The position numbers and the translations under genes were made by a program. The notes under the pieces were generated by a model that saw only the letters and a program-made list of their open reading frames with translations, did no database searches and had not been told where the DNA came from. This document shows, piece by piece, positions 39,696-47,521 of a stretch of DNA of 64,000 nt; position 1 is the first letter of the stretch, and each line of letters opens with the position of its first letter. The stretch lies in assembly GCF_900129425.1 (NCBI RefSeq), contig NZ_LT670817.1:3844001-3908000 (forward strand). The letters run 5' to 3'. Source of the DNA: Bradyrhizobium erythrophlei (GTDB taxonomy: Bacteria; Pseudomonadota; Alphaproteobacteria; Rhizobiales; Xanthobacteraceae).

Positions 39696-41929
39696 ACGAG
39701 ACGGACCACAACAACGCTCCTGCGTCATGGCCGGGCAAAAGGCGCGAAGCGCCGTCTTCGCGCCAGATGACCCGGCCATCCACGGCTTTGGTCACGAAAA
39801 AAGAAGACGTGGATGCCCGGGACAAGCCCGGGCATGACGAGCGGAGGAAACGGCGCTTCACTCGTATCGCCGTTGTGACGTTCGCAACCATAGCCCTTGT
39901 CACGCTTGTCATCGCAACATGGGTGGTCTCGCTCGGGCCGTTGCCATTGGCGCAGGCGAGGCAAATCTCCACCACCATCGTCGACCGCAACGGCAAGCTG
40001 TTGCGGGCCTATGCGATGGCCGACGGCCGCTGGCGGCTGCCGGTCGATGCCAAAACCGGAGTCGATCCCGGCTACCTCAAGGTGCTGCTCGGCTATGAAG
40101 ACAAGCGCTTCCGCTCCCACGCCGGGGTCGATCCCCTGGCGCTGGGGCGCGCCGCGCTTCAACTCATCACCCGCGGCCATATCGTCTCCGGCGGCTCGAC
40201 CATCACGATGCAACTCGCCCGCTTGCTGGAGCCGCGCCGCGAACGCTCGGTCTATGCCAAGCTGCGCCAGATGGTCCGCGCCGTCGAGATCGAGCGGCAA
40301 ATGACAAAAGACCAGATTCTCGATCTGTATCTGGCGTTGGCGCCGTATGGCGGCAATCTCGAGGGAATTCGTGCCGCCTCGATCGCCTATTTCGGCAAGG
40401 AGCCGAAACGATTGTCGCTGGCGGAATCGGCGCTCCTGGTGGCGTTGCCGCAGTCGCCGGAAAACCGTCGGCTCGATCGACACCCTGACATCGCGCGCAT
40501 CGCGCGGGATCGCGTGCTCGACCGCATGGTCGAAGATGGTCGCGTCTCGGAGGAAGATGCACTGCAGGCGAAAGCGGTACCGGTGCCGCGGCTGCGCAAG
40601 CCGATGCCGATCCTCGCGCCGCATTCCGCCGACGCGGCGCTCGCCACCGTAAAAGACGCGCCGGTCATCACGCTGACGCTGGATTCCAGCCTTCAGAAGG
40701 TGCTCGAAGCGCTGGCGCGCGACCGCGCGGTCGCCTTGGGTCCGAATATTTCGATCGGCATCGTTGCGGTCGACAATGCCAGCGGTGATGTGCTGGCGCG
40801 GGTCGGTTCGCCCGATTATTTTGACGATCGGCGCGCCGGGCAGGTGGATATGACCCGCGCGGTGCGCTCGCCGGGGTCGACGCTGAAACCGTTCATCTAT
40901 GGTCTGGCGTTCGAAGACGGTTTCGTTCATCCGGAAAGCCTGATCGACGATCGGCCGATCCGGTTCGGCTCTTACGCGCCGGAAAATTTCGACATGACCT
41001 TTCAGGGGACGGTGCCGGTGCGCAAGGCGCTGCAGCAATCCCTGAACGTGCCGGCGATCGCTTTGCTCGATCGGGTCGGCGCCAGCCGGCTGTCGTCACG
41101 GCTGAGGCAGGCCGGGGCCAATCTGGTGCTGCCGAAAGACGAGGCGCCGGGGCTTGCGATGGGCCTCGGCGGTGTTGGCGTCACCTTGCAGGATCTGGCG
41201 CAGCTTTATTCCGGGCTGGCGCGGCTCGGCACGACGCGGCCGCTGCGCGAGATCGTCGACGCAAAGGCAAAGGACGACTCGCGCGATCCCCTCCGGTTGA
41301 TGGATCAGGTCGCGGCCTGGCAGGTCGGCAATGTGCTGATGGGTACCCCGCCGCCTGAAAATGCCCCGCACAACCGGATCGCCTTCAAAACCGGCACCAG
41401 CTACGGCTACCGCGATGCCTGGTCGGTCGGTTTCGACGGCCGCCTCACCATCGGGGTCTGGGTCGGGCGTCCCGACGGAGCCCCGGTGCCGGGCCTGGTC
41501 GGCCGCACTGCTGCGGCGCCGATCCTGTTCGACGCCTTCGCCCGCACCGGAAAACTTCCCGTAGCGCTGCCCAAACCGCCAAAAGGTACCCTGATGACCA
41601 GCAATGCCAAACTTCCGCTGCCGCTGCGGCGGTTTCGGCCCCTAGGGGAACTGGTCCGGACCGGCGGGGAGCAGTCGCCCCACATCCAGTTCCCGTTAAA
41701 CGGCTCGCGGATCGATGTGGGCGGTGCTGGGGAACCGCAGGCGCAGGCCATGCCGGTCAAGGTCGCCGGCGGGGTGCTGCCGATGACCATGCTGGTAAAC
41801 GGCGTGTCGGTCGGCGAAATCGACGGCCGCCGCCAAAGGCTGGTCGATCCGCCCGGCCCGGGCTTTGCCAGATTGACCGTAATCGACGCCACGGGTGCCG
41901 CGGACACAGTTGTCATCAGAATTCAATAG
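39692..41929 (+). CDS. pbpC: Penicillin-binding protein 1C (glycosyltransferase/transpeptidase)
   Basis: This 745-residue inner-membrane enzyme polymerises and cross-links peptidoglycan. One N-terminal membrane helix (residues about 55-75) precedes the GT51 domain (YEDKRFRSHAGVDP, GGSTITMQLAR). The transpeptidase domain has SxxK in SPGSTLKPF (about 392), SLN in QQSLNVPA (about 448) and KTG in KTGTSYG (about 565). The C-terminal 90 residues match the BiPBP_C domain. The first 50 residues are encoded by a palindromic repeat (39727-39840) and are not typical of the family. The start ATG overlaps the A2M stop, so the two products are coupled. Confidence 0.93.
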   Translation: MNETDHNNAPASWPGKRREAPSSRQMTRPSTALVTKKEDVDARDKPGHDERRKRRFTRIAVVTFATIALVTLVIATWVVSLGPLPLAQARQISTTIVDRNGKLLRAYAMADGRWRLPVDAKTGVDPGYLKVLLGYEDKRFRSHAGVDPLALGRAALQLITRGHIVSGGSTITMQLARLLEPRRERSVYAKLRQMVRAVEIERQMTKDQILDLYLALAPYGGNLEGIRAASIAYFGKEPKRLSLAESALLVALPQSPENRRLDRHPDIARIARDRVLDRMVEDGRVSEEDALQAKAVPVPRLRKPMPILAPHSADAALATVKDAPVITLTLDSSLQKVLEALARDRAVALGPNISIGIVAVDNASGDVLARVGSPDYFDDRRAGQVDMTRAVRSPGSTLKPFIYGLAFEDGFVHPESLIDDRPIRFGSYAPENFDMTFQGTVPVRKALQQSLNVPAIALLDRVGASRLSSRLRQAGANLVLPKDEAPGLAMGLGGVGVTLQDLAQLYSGLARLGTTRPLREIVDAKAKDDSRDPLRLMDQVAAWQVGNVLMGTPPPENAPHNRIAFKTGTSYGYRDAWSVGFDGRLTIGVWVGRPDGAPVPGLVGRTAAAPILFDAFARTGKLPVALPKPPKGTLMTSNAKLPLPLRRFRPLGELVRTGGEQSPHIQFPLNGSRIDVGGAGEPQAQAMPVKVAGGVLPMTMLVNGVSVGEIDGRRQRLVDPPGPGFARLTVIDATGAADTVVIRIQ
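39727..39840. repeat. Palindromic repeat inside the pbpC coding start
   Basis: Two imperfect palindromes lie in tandem: one framed by ATGGCCGGG (39727) and CCCGGCCAT (39771-39779), with GGCGCGAAGCGCC inside, and one ATGCCCGGG/CCCGGGCAT (39813-39835). The unit is a known type of Bradyrhizobium intergenic repeat. Here it is read in frame and encodes the odd stretch DARDKPGHDE. Confidence 0.7.
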
Positions 41930-41979
41930 AAGCGCGCTAACCGGTTGTCGGAATAGCGGTTTCAGCGTATGCGGAACCG

Positions 41980-43725
41980 ATGACCGAGACCTATGCCCGC
42001 CCCCGATTTGGAGAGCCCCGCGAGCCCAAGCACCGGGTAAATCCGGGCAGCAGGCTGGCCGGCGCGCTCGATTTTGTTACCGCCAGCCATATCCGCGCGG
42101 TCGCCTTCCTGATCTTCTGTGGCCTGGTGCTCTTCCTGCCGGGATTTTTCAACATTCCGCCGATCGACCGCGACGAGGCGCGCTTTGCGCAGGCGACCAA
42201 GCAGATGGTCGAGAGTGGCGATCTGGTCGATATCCGTTTCCAGGATGAGGTGCGCTACAAGAAACCGGTCGGCATCTACTGGCTGCAGTCCGCCGCGGTC
42301 GAGACCGCATCGGCCTTGGGCTTGCCGCGGGCACAGGTCAGGATCTGGCTGTACCGTGTCCCGTCGCTGATCGGTGCGATCGGAGCGGTGCTGCTGACCT
42401 ACTGGACCGCGCTCGCCTTCGTGACCCGGCGTGGCGCCATTCTCGCCGGGCTCATGTTGTGCAGTTCGGTCCTGCTCGGCGCCGAGGCGCGGCTGGCGAA
42501 GACCGACGCCATGCTGCTGCTGACCGTCGTCGCCGCGATGGGAGCGCTGGCGCGGGTGTATCTGTCCTGGCAGCGCGGCGAGGATCCCGAGCATCCGCCG
42601 TGGACCTGGCCGGCGATTTTCTGGACCGCGCTGGCCGGCGGCATCCTGCTCAAGGGACCGTTGATCCTGATGTTCGTCGTGTTGACGGTTGCCACGCTGG
42701 CGATCCTCGATCGCTCGGCGACATGGCTGTGGCGGCTGCGCCCCGTGTGGGGCCTGATGTGGATGCTGGTTCTGGTGCTGCCGTGGTTTGTTGCGATCTT
42801 CTGGCGCGCCGGGGATGCGTTTTTTGCCGATTCGATCGGCGGCGACATGTTGAGCAAGCTGGCGGCCCAGGAATCCCACGGCGCGCCGCCCGGAGCCTAT
42901 CTGCTGCTGTTCTGGGTGACGTTCTGGCCGGGCGCGCCGCTGGCGGGCTTGGCGGCGCCGGCAGTGTGGCGGGCGAGGCGCGAGCCCGGCGCCCAGTTCC
43001 TGCTGGCGTGGCTGCTGCCGTCCTGGATCGTGTTCGAACTGGTGCTGACCAAGCTGCCGCATTACGTGCTGCCGCTGTATCCGGCAATCGCCATCCTGAC
43101 GATTGGCGCGCTGGAGCGGCGCGTGCTGTCGCGATCATGGCTGACGATGCGCGGCGCCGCCTGGTGGTTCGTGGTTCCCGCGCTGACCTCGATCGTCGCC
43201 GTAATCGGCGCTATCACGCTGACGCGTCAGCCGGTGTTTCTGGCCTGGCCGTTCGTGGCGGCCGCGCTGATCTTTGGGCTGTTCGCTTGGTGGCTGTATG
43301 ACGACAATCACGCCGAACGCTCACTGCTGAACGCCGTGGTCGCGGCGATGTTTCTGGCGGCCGCCATCTACGGCGTCGTGGTGCCGGCACTGACGCCCCT
43401 GTTTCCGAGCGCCGAAATCGCGCGCGCGCTACGCAACGTCGTCTGCGTCGGGCCGAAAGCCGCCGCCGCGGGTTTTCACGAGCCAAGCCTGGTGTTCATG
43501 ACCGGCACCCAGACGCTGCTGACGGACGGATCGGGCGCCGCTGATTTCCTGGGCCAGGGCAGTTGCAGGTTCGCGCTGGTGGAAGCCCGCTCGGAACGCG
43601 GTTTCGCCCAGCGCGCCGAAGCCATCGGATTGCGCTACAATGTCGCCGCCCGCATCGACGGCTATAATATTTCGCAGGGCAGGGCGATTTCGATCGCGAT
43701 CTTCCGCTCCGAAGGCACGGAGTAG
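41980..43725 (+). CDS. GT39/ArnT-like lipid-linked glycosyltransferase
   Basis: This 581-residue polytopic protein belongs to the PMT/ArnT superfamily, which moves a sugar from a polyprenyl phosphate to lipid A or another acceptor on the periplasmic side. The first periplasmic loop has the diagnostic acidic motif IDRDEARFAQAT, followed by FQDEVRYKKPVGIYWLQS. About eleven membrane helices and a small C-terminal domain follow. In rhizobia related enzymes add galacturonic acid or mannose to lipid A. The next genes (PAP2, GT2, LAB_N) are the usual partners. ATG 41980 is supported by the family start and lies 50 bases after pbpC. Confidence 0.87.
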   Translation: MTETYARPRFGEPREPKHRVNPGSRLAGALDFVTASHIRAVAFLIFCGLVLFLPGFFNIPPIDRDEARFAQATKQMVESGDLVDIRFQDEVRYKKPVGIYWLQSAAVETASALGLPRAQVRIWLYRVPSLIGAIGAVLLTYWTALAFVTRRGAILAGLMLCSSVLLGAEARLAKTDAMLLLTVVAAMGALARVYLSWQRGEDPEHPPWTWPAIFWTALAGGILLKGPLILMFVVLTVATLAILDRSATWLWRLRPVWGLMWMLVLVLPWFVAIFWRAGDAFFADSIGGDMLSKLAAQESHGAPPGAYLLLFWVTFWPGAPLAGLAAPAVWRARREPGAQFLLAWLLPSWIVFELVLTKLPHYVLPLYPAIAILTIGALERRVLSRSWLTMRGAAWWFVVPALTSIVAVIGAITLTRQPVFLAWPFVAAALIFGLFAWWLYDDNHAERSLLNAVVAAMFLAAAIYGVVVPALTPLFPSAEIARALRNVVCVGPKAAAAGFHEPSLVFMTGTQTLLTDGSGAADFLGQGSCRFALVEARSERGFAQRAEAIGLRYNVAARIDGYNISQGRAISIAIFRSEGTE

Positions 43726-43726
43726 G

Positions 43727-44566
43727 ATGTCCGCCCGGGCCGGCGGTTCGTCGAATTATGTCTCGCAGGTTTTCGTCCTGGTGCGGCGCTCGGCGATCCA
43801 GCTTGTGCGCCCGCCGTCACACGCGCGGCGCGCCGAGGCGGCGCGAAGACTGGCGCGGCACTCGTTGCTGATAACGGCAATTCTCGGAGCCGCAATCGTC
43901 GCGCTGATGTTTGCGGTGGACGCCAGAGAGATCGGCCTGATGCCGCCGCGCGGCACCGCCAGTCTTTGGCCGGTTCGCATTCTGACCGACTTCGGCAAGG
44001 AGGCCTATGTGCAGGGGGCGCTGGCGGGGGCGTTGCTCATCATTGTGCTTGTTTCGCCGTTTTTGCCGGAAACACGAAAATCGCCGCTACTCCGCTTTGG
44101 CGCCCGCCTGCAGTTTGTATTTTTCGCCGTGCTGGTGCCGGTTCTCGCCGGCGAGGTCGTCAAATGGATCGCCGGGCGCGGCCGGCCATTCGTCGGAGGC
44201 AAGGCCAATGCCTTCAACTTCGAGCCCTTCGCCGGAACCGAGGCCTATGCCAGCTTTCCCTCCGCCCATGCCGTCACAAGCGTCGCGCTGGCGTTCGCCG
44301 TGGCCGCGGTTTGGCCCCGGGCGCGGCCAGTGATGATCGTCTATGCGATCCTGATCGCCACGAGCCGCCTGGTTCTCCTGGCCCATCATCCCAGCGACGT
44401 GGTCGCGGGGGCGTTGATCGGTTTGATCGGCGCGATGTCGGTACGATACTGGTTCGCCGCCCGCCGTCTGGGGTTCGCTATCCGTCGCGATGGCGAGATT
44501 GTGCCCCTCGCCGGATCCTCGCTGGGGCGCTTCAAAAGGGTTGCCCGCGGGGCGTCAGCCCCATAA
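43727..44566 (+). CDS. PAP2-family membrane phosphatase
   Basis: This 279-residue protein has about six membrane helices and the three acid-phosphatase signature motifs: KWIAGRGRP, PSAHAVTS and SRLVLLAHHPSDVVAG. It would remove a phosphate from lipid A (LpxE-like) or recycle undecaprenyl pyrophosphate. The start ATG 43727 is one base after the TAG of the upstream glycosyltransferase. The operon context with ArnT- and ArnC-like genes favours lipid A or polyprenyl-phosphate turnover. The N-terminal 45 residues are basic and cytosolic. Confidence 0.87.
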   Translation: MSARAGGSSNYVSQVFVLVRRSAIQLVRPPSHARRAEAARRLARHSLLITAILGAAIVALMFAVDAREIGLMPPRGTASLWPVRILTDFGKEAYVQGALAGALLIIVLVSPFLPETRKSPLLRFGARLQFVFFAVLVPVLAGEVVKWIAGRGRPFVGGKANAFNFEPFAGTEAYASFPSAHAVTSVALAFAVAAVWPRARPVMIVYAILIATSRLVLLAHHPSDVVAGALIGLIGAMSVRYWFAARRLGFAIRRDGEIVPLAGSSLGRFKRVARGASAP

Positions 44567-44623
44567 GAAACGGACGCCGTAAACGCTGGATGCCGCGGTT
44601 CCGGCGGCGGGCCAACTCAAACG

Positions 44624-45379
44624 ATGAGCGTTGATTTGCCTTCTTCTGACCCAGCGGCGGTGGCCGTTTCCATCGTTGTCCCCGTACGCAACGAAGCCGA
44701 GAATGTGAGCCCGCTGATCGCCGAGATCGCGAGCGCGCTCGACGGCCGATGGAATTATGAGATCATCTACGTCAATGACGGCTCGACCGATGCGACCGCC
44801 GAACGGCTTGCAGCGGTCATGAAGCAGCGTGCCAATCTGCGCCAGATCCGTCACGCGATATCGTCCGGTCAATCGGCGGCGGTGCGCAGCGGGGTCCGCG
44901 CGGCGCGCGGCGCCATCGTGGCGACCCTCGACGGCGACGGGCAAAACAATCCGGCATTCCTGCCGAATCTGATCGCGGCGATCGAGAGCGGCGGCGAGCG
45001 CGTCGGTCTGGCCGCCGGCCAGCGCGTCGGCCGCAAGGACACCGGCTTCAAGAAGATGCAGTCGCAGATCGCCAACGGCATACGCAACGGCATTCTGCAC
45101 GACGGAACCCGCGACACCGGCTGCGGCCTGAAAGCGTTCCGGCGCGAGGTTTTCCTGATGCTGCCGTATTTCGACGGGCTGCATCGCTTTCTGCCGGCGC
45201 TGGTGCGCCGGGAGGGTTACGAGATCGCCTATGTCGAGGTGATCGATCGGCCACGCCGTTCCGGGGTGTCGAATTACGGCTTCTTCGATCGGCTGTGGAT
45301 TGGAATCATCGATCTCGCCGGGGTGTGGTGGCTGATCCGCCGCAAGAAACCGACGCCTGTTGCGACCGAGGTGCAGTGA
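44624..45379 (+). CDS. GT2 glycosyltransferase (ArnC/dolichyl-phosphate-mannose-synthase-like)
   Basis: This 251-residue enzyme transfers a sugar from a nucleotide donor to polyprenyl phosphate. The GT-A fold starts SIVVPVRNEAENVSPL and has the donor-binding VNDGSTDAT, the acidic LDGDGQNNP (DxD-like) and the acceptor region RDTGCGLKAFRREVF. There is no C-terminal pair of membrane helices, only a hydrophobic end (WIGIIDLAGVWWLIR). It should supply the lipid-linked sugar used by the GT39 enzyme two genes upstream. Its stop overlaps the LAB_N start (TGATG). Which sugar is carried (galacturonate, mannose or aminoarabinose) is not determined. Confidence 0.88.
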   Translation: MSVDLPSSDPAAVAVSIVVPVRNEAENVSPLIAEIASALDGRWNYEIIYVNDGSTDATAERLAAVMKQRANLRQIRHAISSGQSAAVRSGVRAARGAIVATLDGDGQNNPAFLPNLIAAIESGGERVGLAAGQRVGRKDTGFKKMQSQIANGIRNGILHDGTRDTGCGLKAFRREVFLMLPYFDGLHRFLPALVRREGYEIAYVEVIDRPRRSGVSNYGFFDRLWIGIIDLAGVWWLIRRKKPTPVATEVQ

Positions 45380-45717
45380 TGTTGATCCAGTTCGGGCAGG
45401 ACTTCAGCAATTATCTCTACGACGTTTTCATCGCCAAGTTCGATTTCTGGCTCGGCTTCGGTCTGGTCGCGCAACTGTTTTTCACGGCGCGCTTCCTGGT
45501 GCAGTGGATCTCGAGTGAGCGCGCCGGACGAAGCGTGGTGCCGATGGCGTTCTGGATTTTCTCGATGGGCGGCGGGTTGATGACGCTGGTCTACGGCATC
45601 GTCAAACGCGAGCCCGTGATCATCCTCGGACAGGCGTTGGCCACTATCATCTATGTCCGCAATATCATGCTGATCGTGAAGAATCGCGCGAGCGGATCGC
45701 AGACCTTGAATCGTTAG
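45379..45717 (+). CDS. LAB_N domain membrane protein
   Basis: This 112-residue protein with three membrane helices matches the lipid-A-disaccharide synthase N-terminal domain (LAB_N): FWLGFGLVAQLFFTARFLVQ, WISSERAGRSVVPMAFWIFS, GGGLMTLVYGIVKREPVIIL and IYVRNIMLI. Stand-alone LAB_N proteins sit beside GT2 and GT39 genes and probably help move or bind the lipid-linked sugar (a small-multidrug-resistance-like flippase role is often proposed). It is translationally coupled to the GT2 gene. Confidence 0.87.
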   Translation: MLIQFGQDFSNYLYDVFIAKFDFWLGFGLVAQLFFTARFLVQWISSERAGRSVVPMAFWIFSMGGGLMTLVYGIVKREPVIILGQALATIIYVRNIMLIVKNRASGSQTLNR

Positions 45718-45740
45718 GGCACGTTCCAGTTCGGTGGCAT

Positions 45741-45840
45741 CATCCTTCGAGACGCATCGCTTCGCGATGCTCCTCAGGATGAGGTCCGAGACCCTCATGG
45801 TGAGGAGCGCGGCAACGCCGCGCGTCTCGAACCATCAGGC
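45741..45840. repeat. REP/BIME-type palindromic element
   Basis: The element is built of CATCCTTCGAGACGC, a GCATCGCTTCGCGATGC hairpin, CTCCTCAGGATGAGG and then the degenerate mirror part with GCGCGGCAACGCCGCGC and CGTCTCGAACCATC. It shares both arms with the element at 34185-34324 and lies between the LAB_N gene and the IS701 element. Confidence 0.75.
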
Positions 45841-45887
45841 CGGTTGGGTGCCTGATTGTGGTTCGATACAACTGGAAAATGCGTTAG

Positions 45888-47379
45888 TACTACTGTGTCA
45901 TTTATCGGGTCTGCCTTGCATACGGTGCGTTGAGAGAGTGGCAGCAGGGACATCGTGGCAGGCGTTTAACGATGGCGTCGATGAGCCTACGGCGCATCGT
46001 TGCGATTGAGTTCGGGATGTGTCGCTCAGGCCGCAATGGAGGATCCTCTGGGTCGATAGCCGTCGGATACGACAATCTCCGGGAACAGCCGGGCGCTACG
46101 TAGTCCTGAGGGGGGAATCGTCTCCCGTTCGGAGATCAGGAACCCGTAGGTAGCGATGCACAGCGTGGCGTGATGATGAAAGCCTGGCCATCCTCGACCT
46201 TCAAAATGACCGAGACCGAGCTCTTGCTTGAGTTCCTGATAGTCACGCTCCACGCGCCAGCGCAGTTTGGCCGTGTCGACCAGATCGCGGAACGGAATGC
46301 TTTTTGGCAAGGTCGACAACCAGTATTTGGTCGGCGCATCCTCTCCCTCGGGCCATTCGATCAGCAGCCACTCTTTTGCCGGCTTCTCAGCCTGTTCATG
46401 GCTCGATGCAACGTGAACCCGTACGCGGGCAAACCGCGAGCGGAGCCGTGCATTCGTGCCCTCCCGCCATTCGATCGTATGCCATGCTTTCGCACGCAGC
46501 CCGAGGGCAAGCTCTTTGACCGAGATCGTATCAGGCGCATCCCGGCGGCCCTTCTTCGGGGCACGGCCCGGCCGTATGCCCGGCGCCCACACCAAGGTCT
46601 GCGGCTGTATAGCTGCCGCATAGGCCTTCCCGAGAGCTGTGATGCCGGCGCGCAGTTTGGAGTCGTGGCCGTAGCCCGCGTCCAATAGCACCACATCGCC
46701 AGGAAGGCCGGTCTCACAGGCCCAGTGGATGTGCTCAAGCGCTATCTCCGGCTTGGTCTTGAAGCAGATCTCTTCTGGCACCTTCGCCTTGAGCCGACGC
46801 GCCTCGTTCGAAGCCCAATCCTTCGTCAAATACAGCCGATAGGCCACAGGAAGGCTCGCCGCGTGGTTGGCAATCGACAACGATACGGCGACTTGGCAGT
46901 TCGCCTGCTTGCCAAGTTGTCCGCAGTATTGGTGCGCTACCCCAACCGAGTGCTGCCCCTTTTTGGGAATGCCCGTGTCGTCGATAATCCACGCCGTGAT
47001 CGGTCCGCGCCGTTCAATCTGTGGCAACACCATCTCGCGAACCTTGGCCAGAACCACCTCGTCCGACCACGGCCCTTGGCCGACAAAATGCAGCAAGGAC
47101 TGATGCTGTGCGCCCGTTCGATCCGGCGCTGTGATCGCCGCCATCGGCTCAACGCTCTTGCGTGCTTCCGACACAATTAGGCCCGTGCAATAGTCGCGCA
47201 ACGGGCCTGCCCGATCTGCGTGGCCGATCACGCTGACAAGACTCTCGATATACCGCGTAAAACGCGCTTGAACACCCTTCGCTTCCCGAAGAGCCATCCC
47301 AACCTCCTGTTTCTCAATGGGAAGCTCTACGTTAAGTGATTCTCAAATCAGACGGCCGCGACCTTCTGACTCAGTAGTA
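45888..47379 (-). mobile_element. IS701-family insertion sequence, intact, with TTAG target duplication
   Basis: Terminal inverted repeats TACTACTGTGTCA (45888-45900) and, on the other strand, TACTACTGAGTCA (47367-47379) match at 12 of 13 bases. Both ends are flanked by TTAG (45884-45887 and 47380-47383), which fits the YTAR target duplication known for IS701. The 1492-bp element holds one complete transposase gene. Confidence 0.9.
46026..47297 (-). CDS. IS701-family transposase
   Basis: This 423-residue DDE transposase is complete. Family motifs include the first Asp region AWIIDDTGIPKKGQHSVGVA, HQYCGQLGKQANCQVAVSLS, the second Asp in VVLLDAGYGHDSKLR, and the Glu region WRVERDYQELKQELGLGHFE. 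GRGWPGFHHHATLCIATYGF lies near the end. The gene lies within clean terminal repeats, so the element may still be mobile. Confidence 0.93.
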   Translation of the reverse strand: MALREAKGVQARFTRYIESLVSVIGHADRAGPLRDYCTGLIVSEARKSVEPMAAITAPDRTGAQHQSLLHFVGQGPWSDEVVLAKVREMVLPQIERRGPITAWIIDDTGIPKKGQHSVGVAHQYCGQLGKQANCQVAVSLSIANHAASLPVAYRLYLTKDWASNEARRLKAKVPEEICFKTKPEIALEHIHWACETGLPGDVVLLDAGYGHDSKLRAGITALGKAYAAAIQPQTLVWAPGIRPGRAPKKGRRDAPDTISVKELALGLRAKAWHTIEWREGTNARLRSRFARVRVHVASSHEQAEKPAKEWLLIEWPEGEDAPTKYWLSTLPKSIPFRDLVDTAKLRWRVERDYQELKQELGLGHFEGRGWPGFHHHATLCIATYGFLISERETIPPSGLRSARLFPEIVVSDGYRPRGSSIAA

Positions 47380-47521
47380 TTAGCCGCTATCGGCCCGCGG
47401 CCGGCGCCGATAGCGCCGCCACATCGCTCTCGGCGTTCTGGTGTGCGGGTAGTTCGCCGGCGGCATCGAATACCGGATACCCCCGCGCCCCCTGGGCCAT
47501 CGGATCAAAAGCGCGCAGCGC

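Noticed and set aside
39559..39996. Minus-strand frame with a MPGLVPGIHVFF-type peptide
   Set aside because: This is the usual spurious translation of the Bradyrhizobium palindromic repeat, not a gene.
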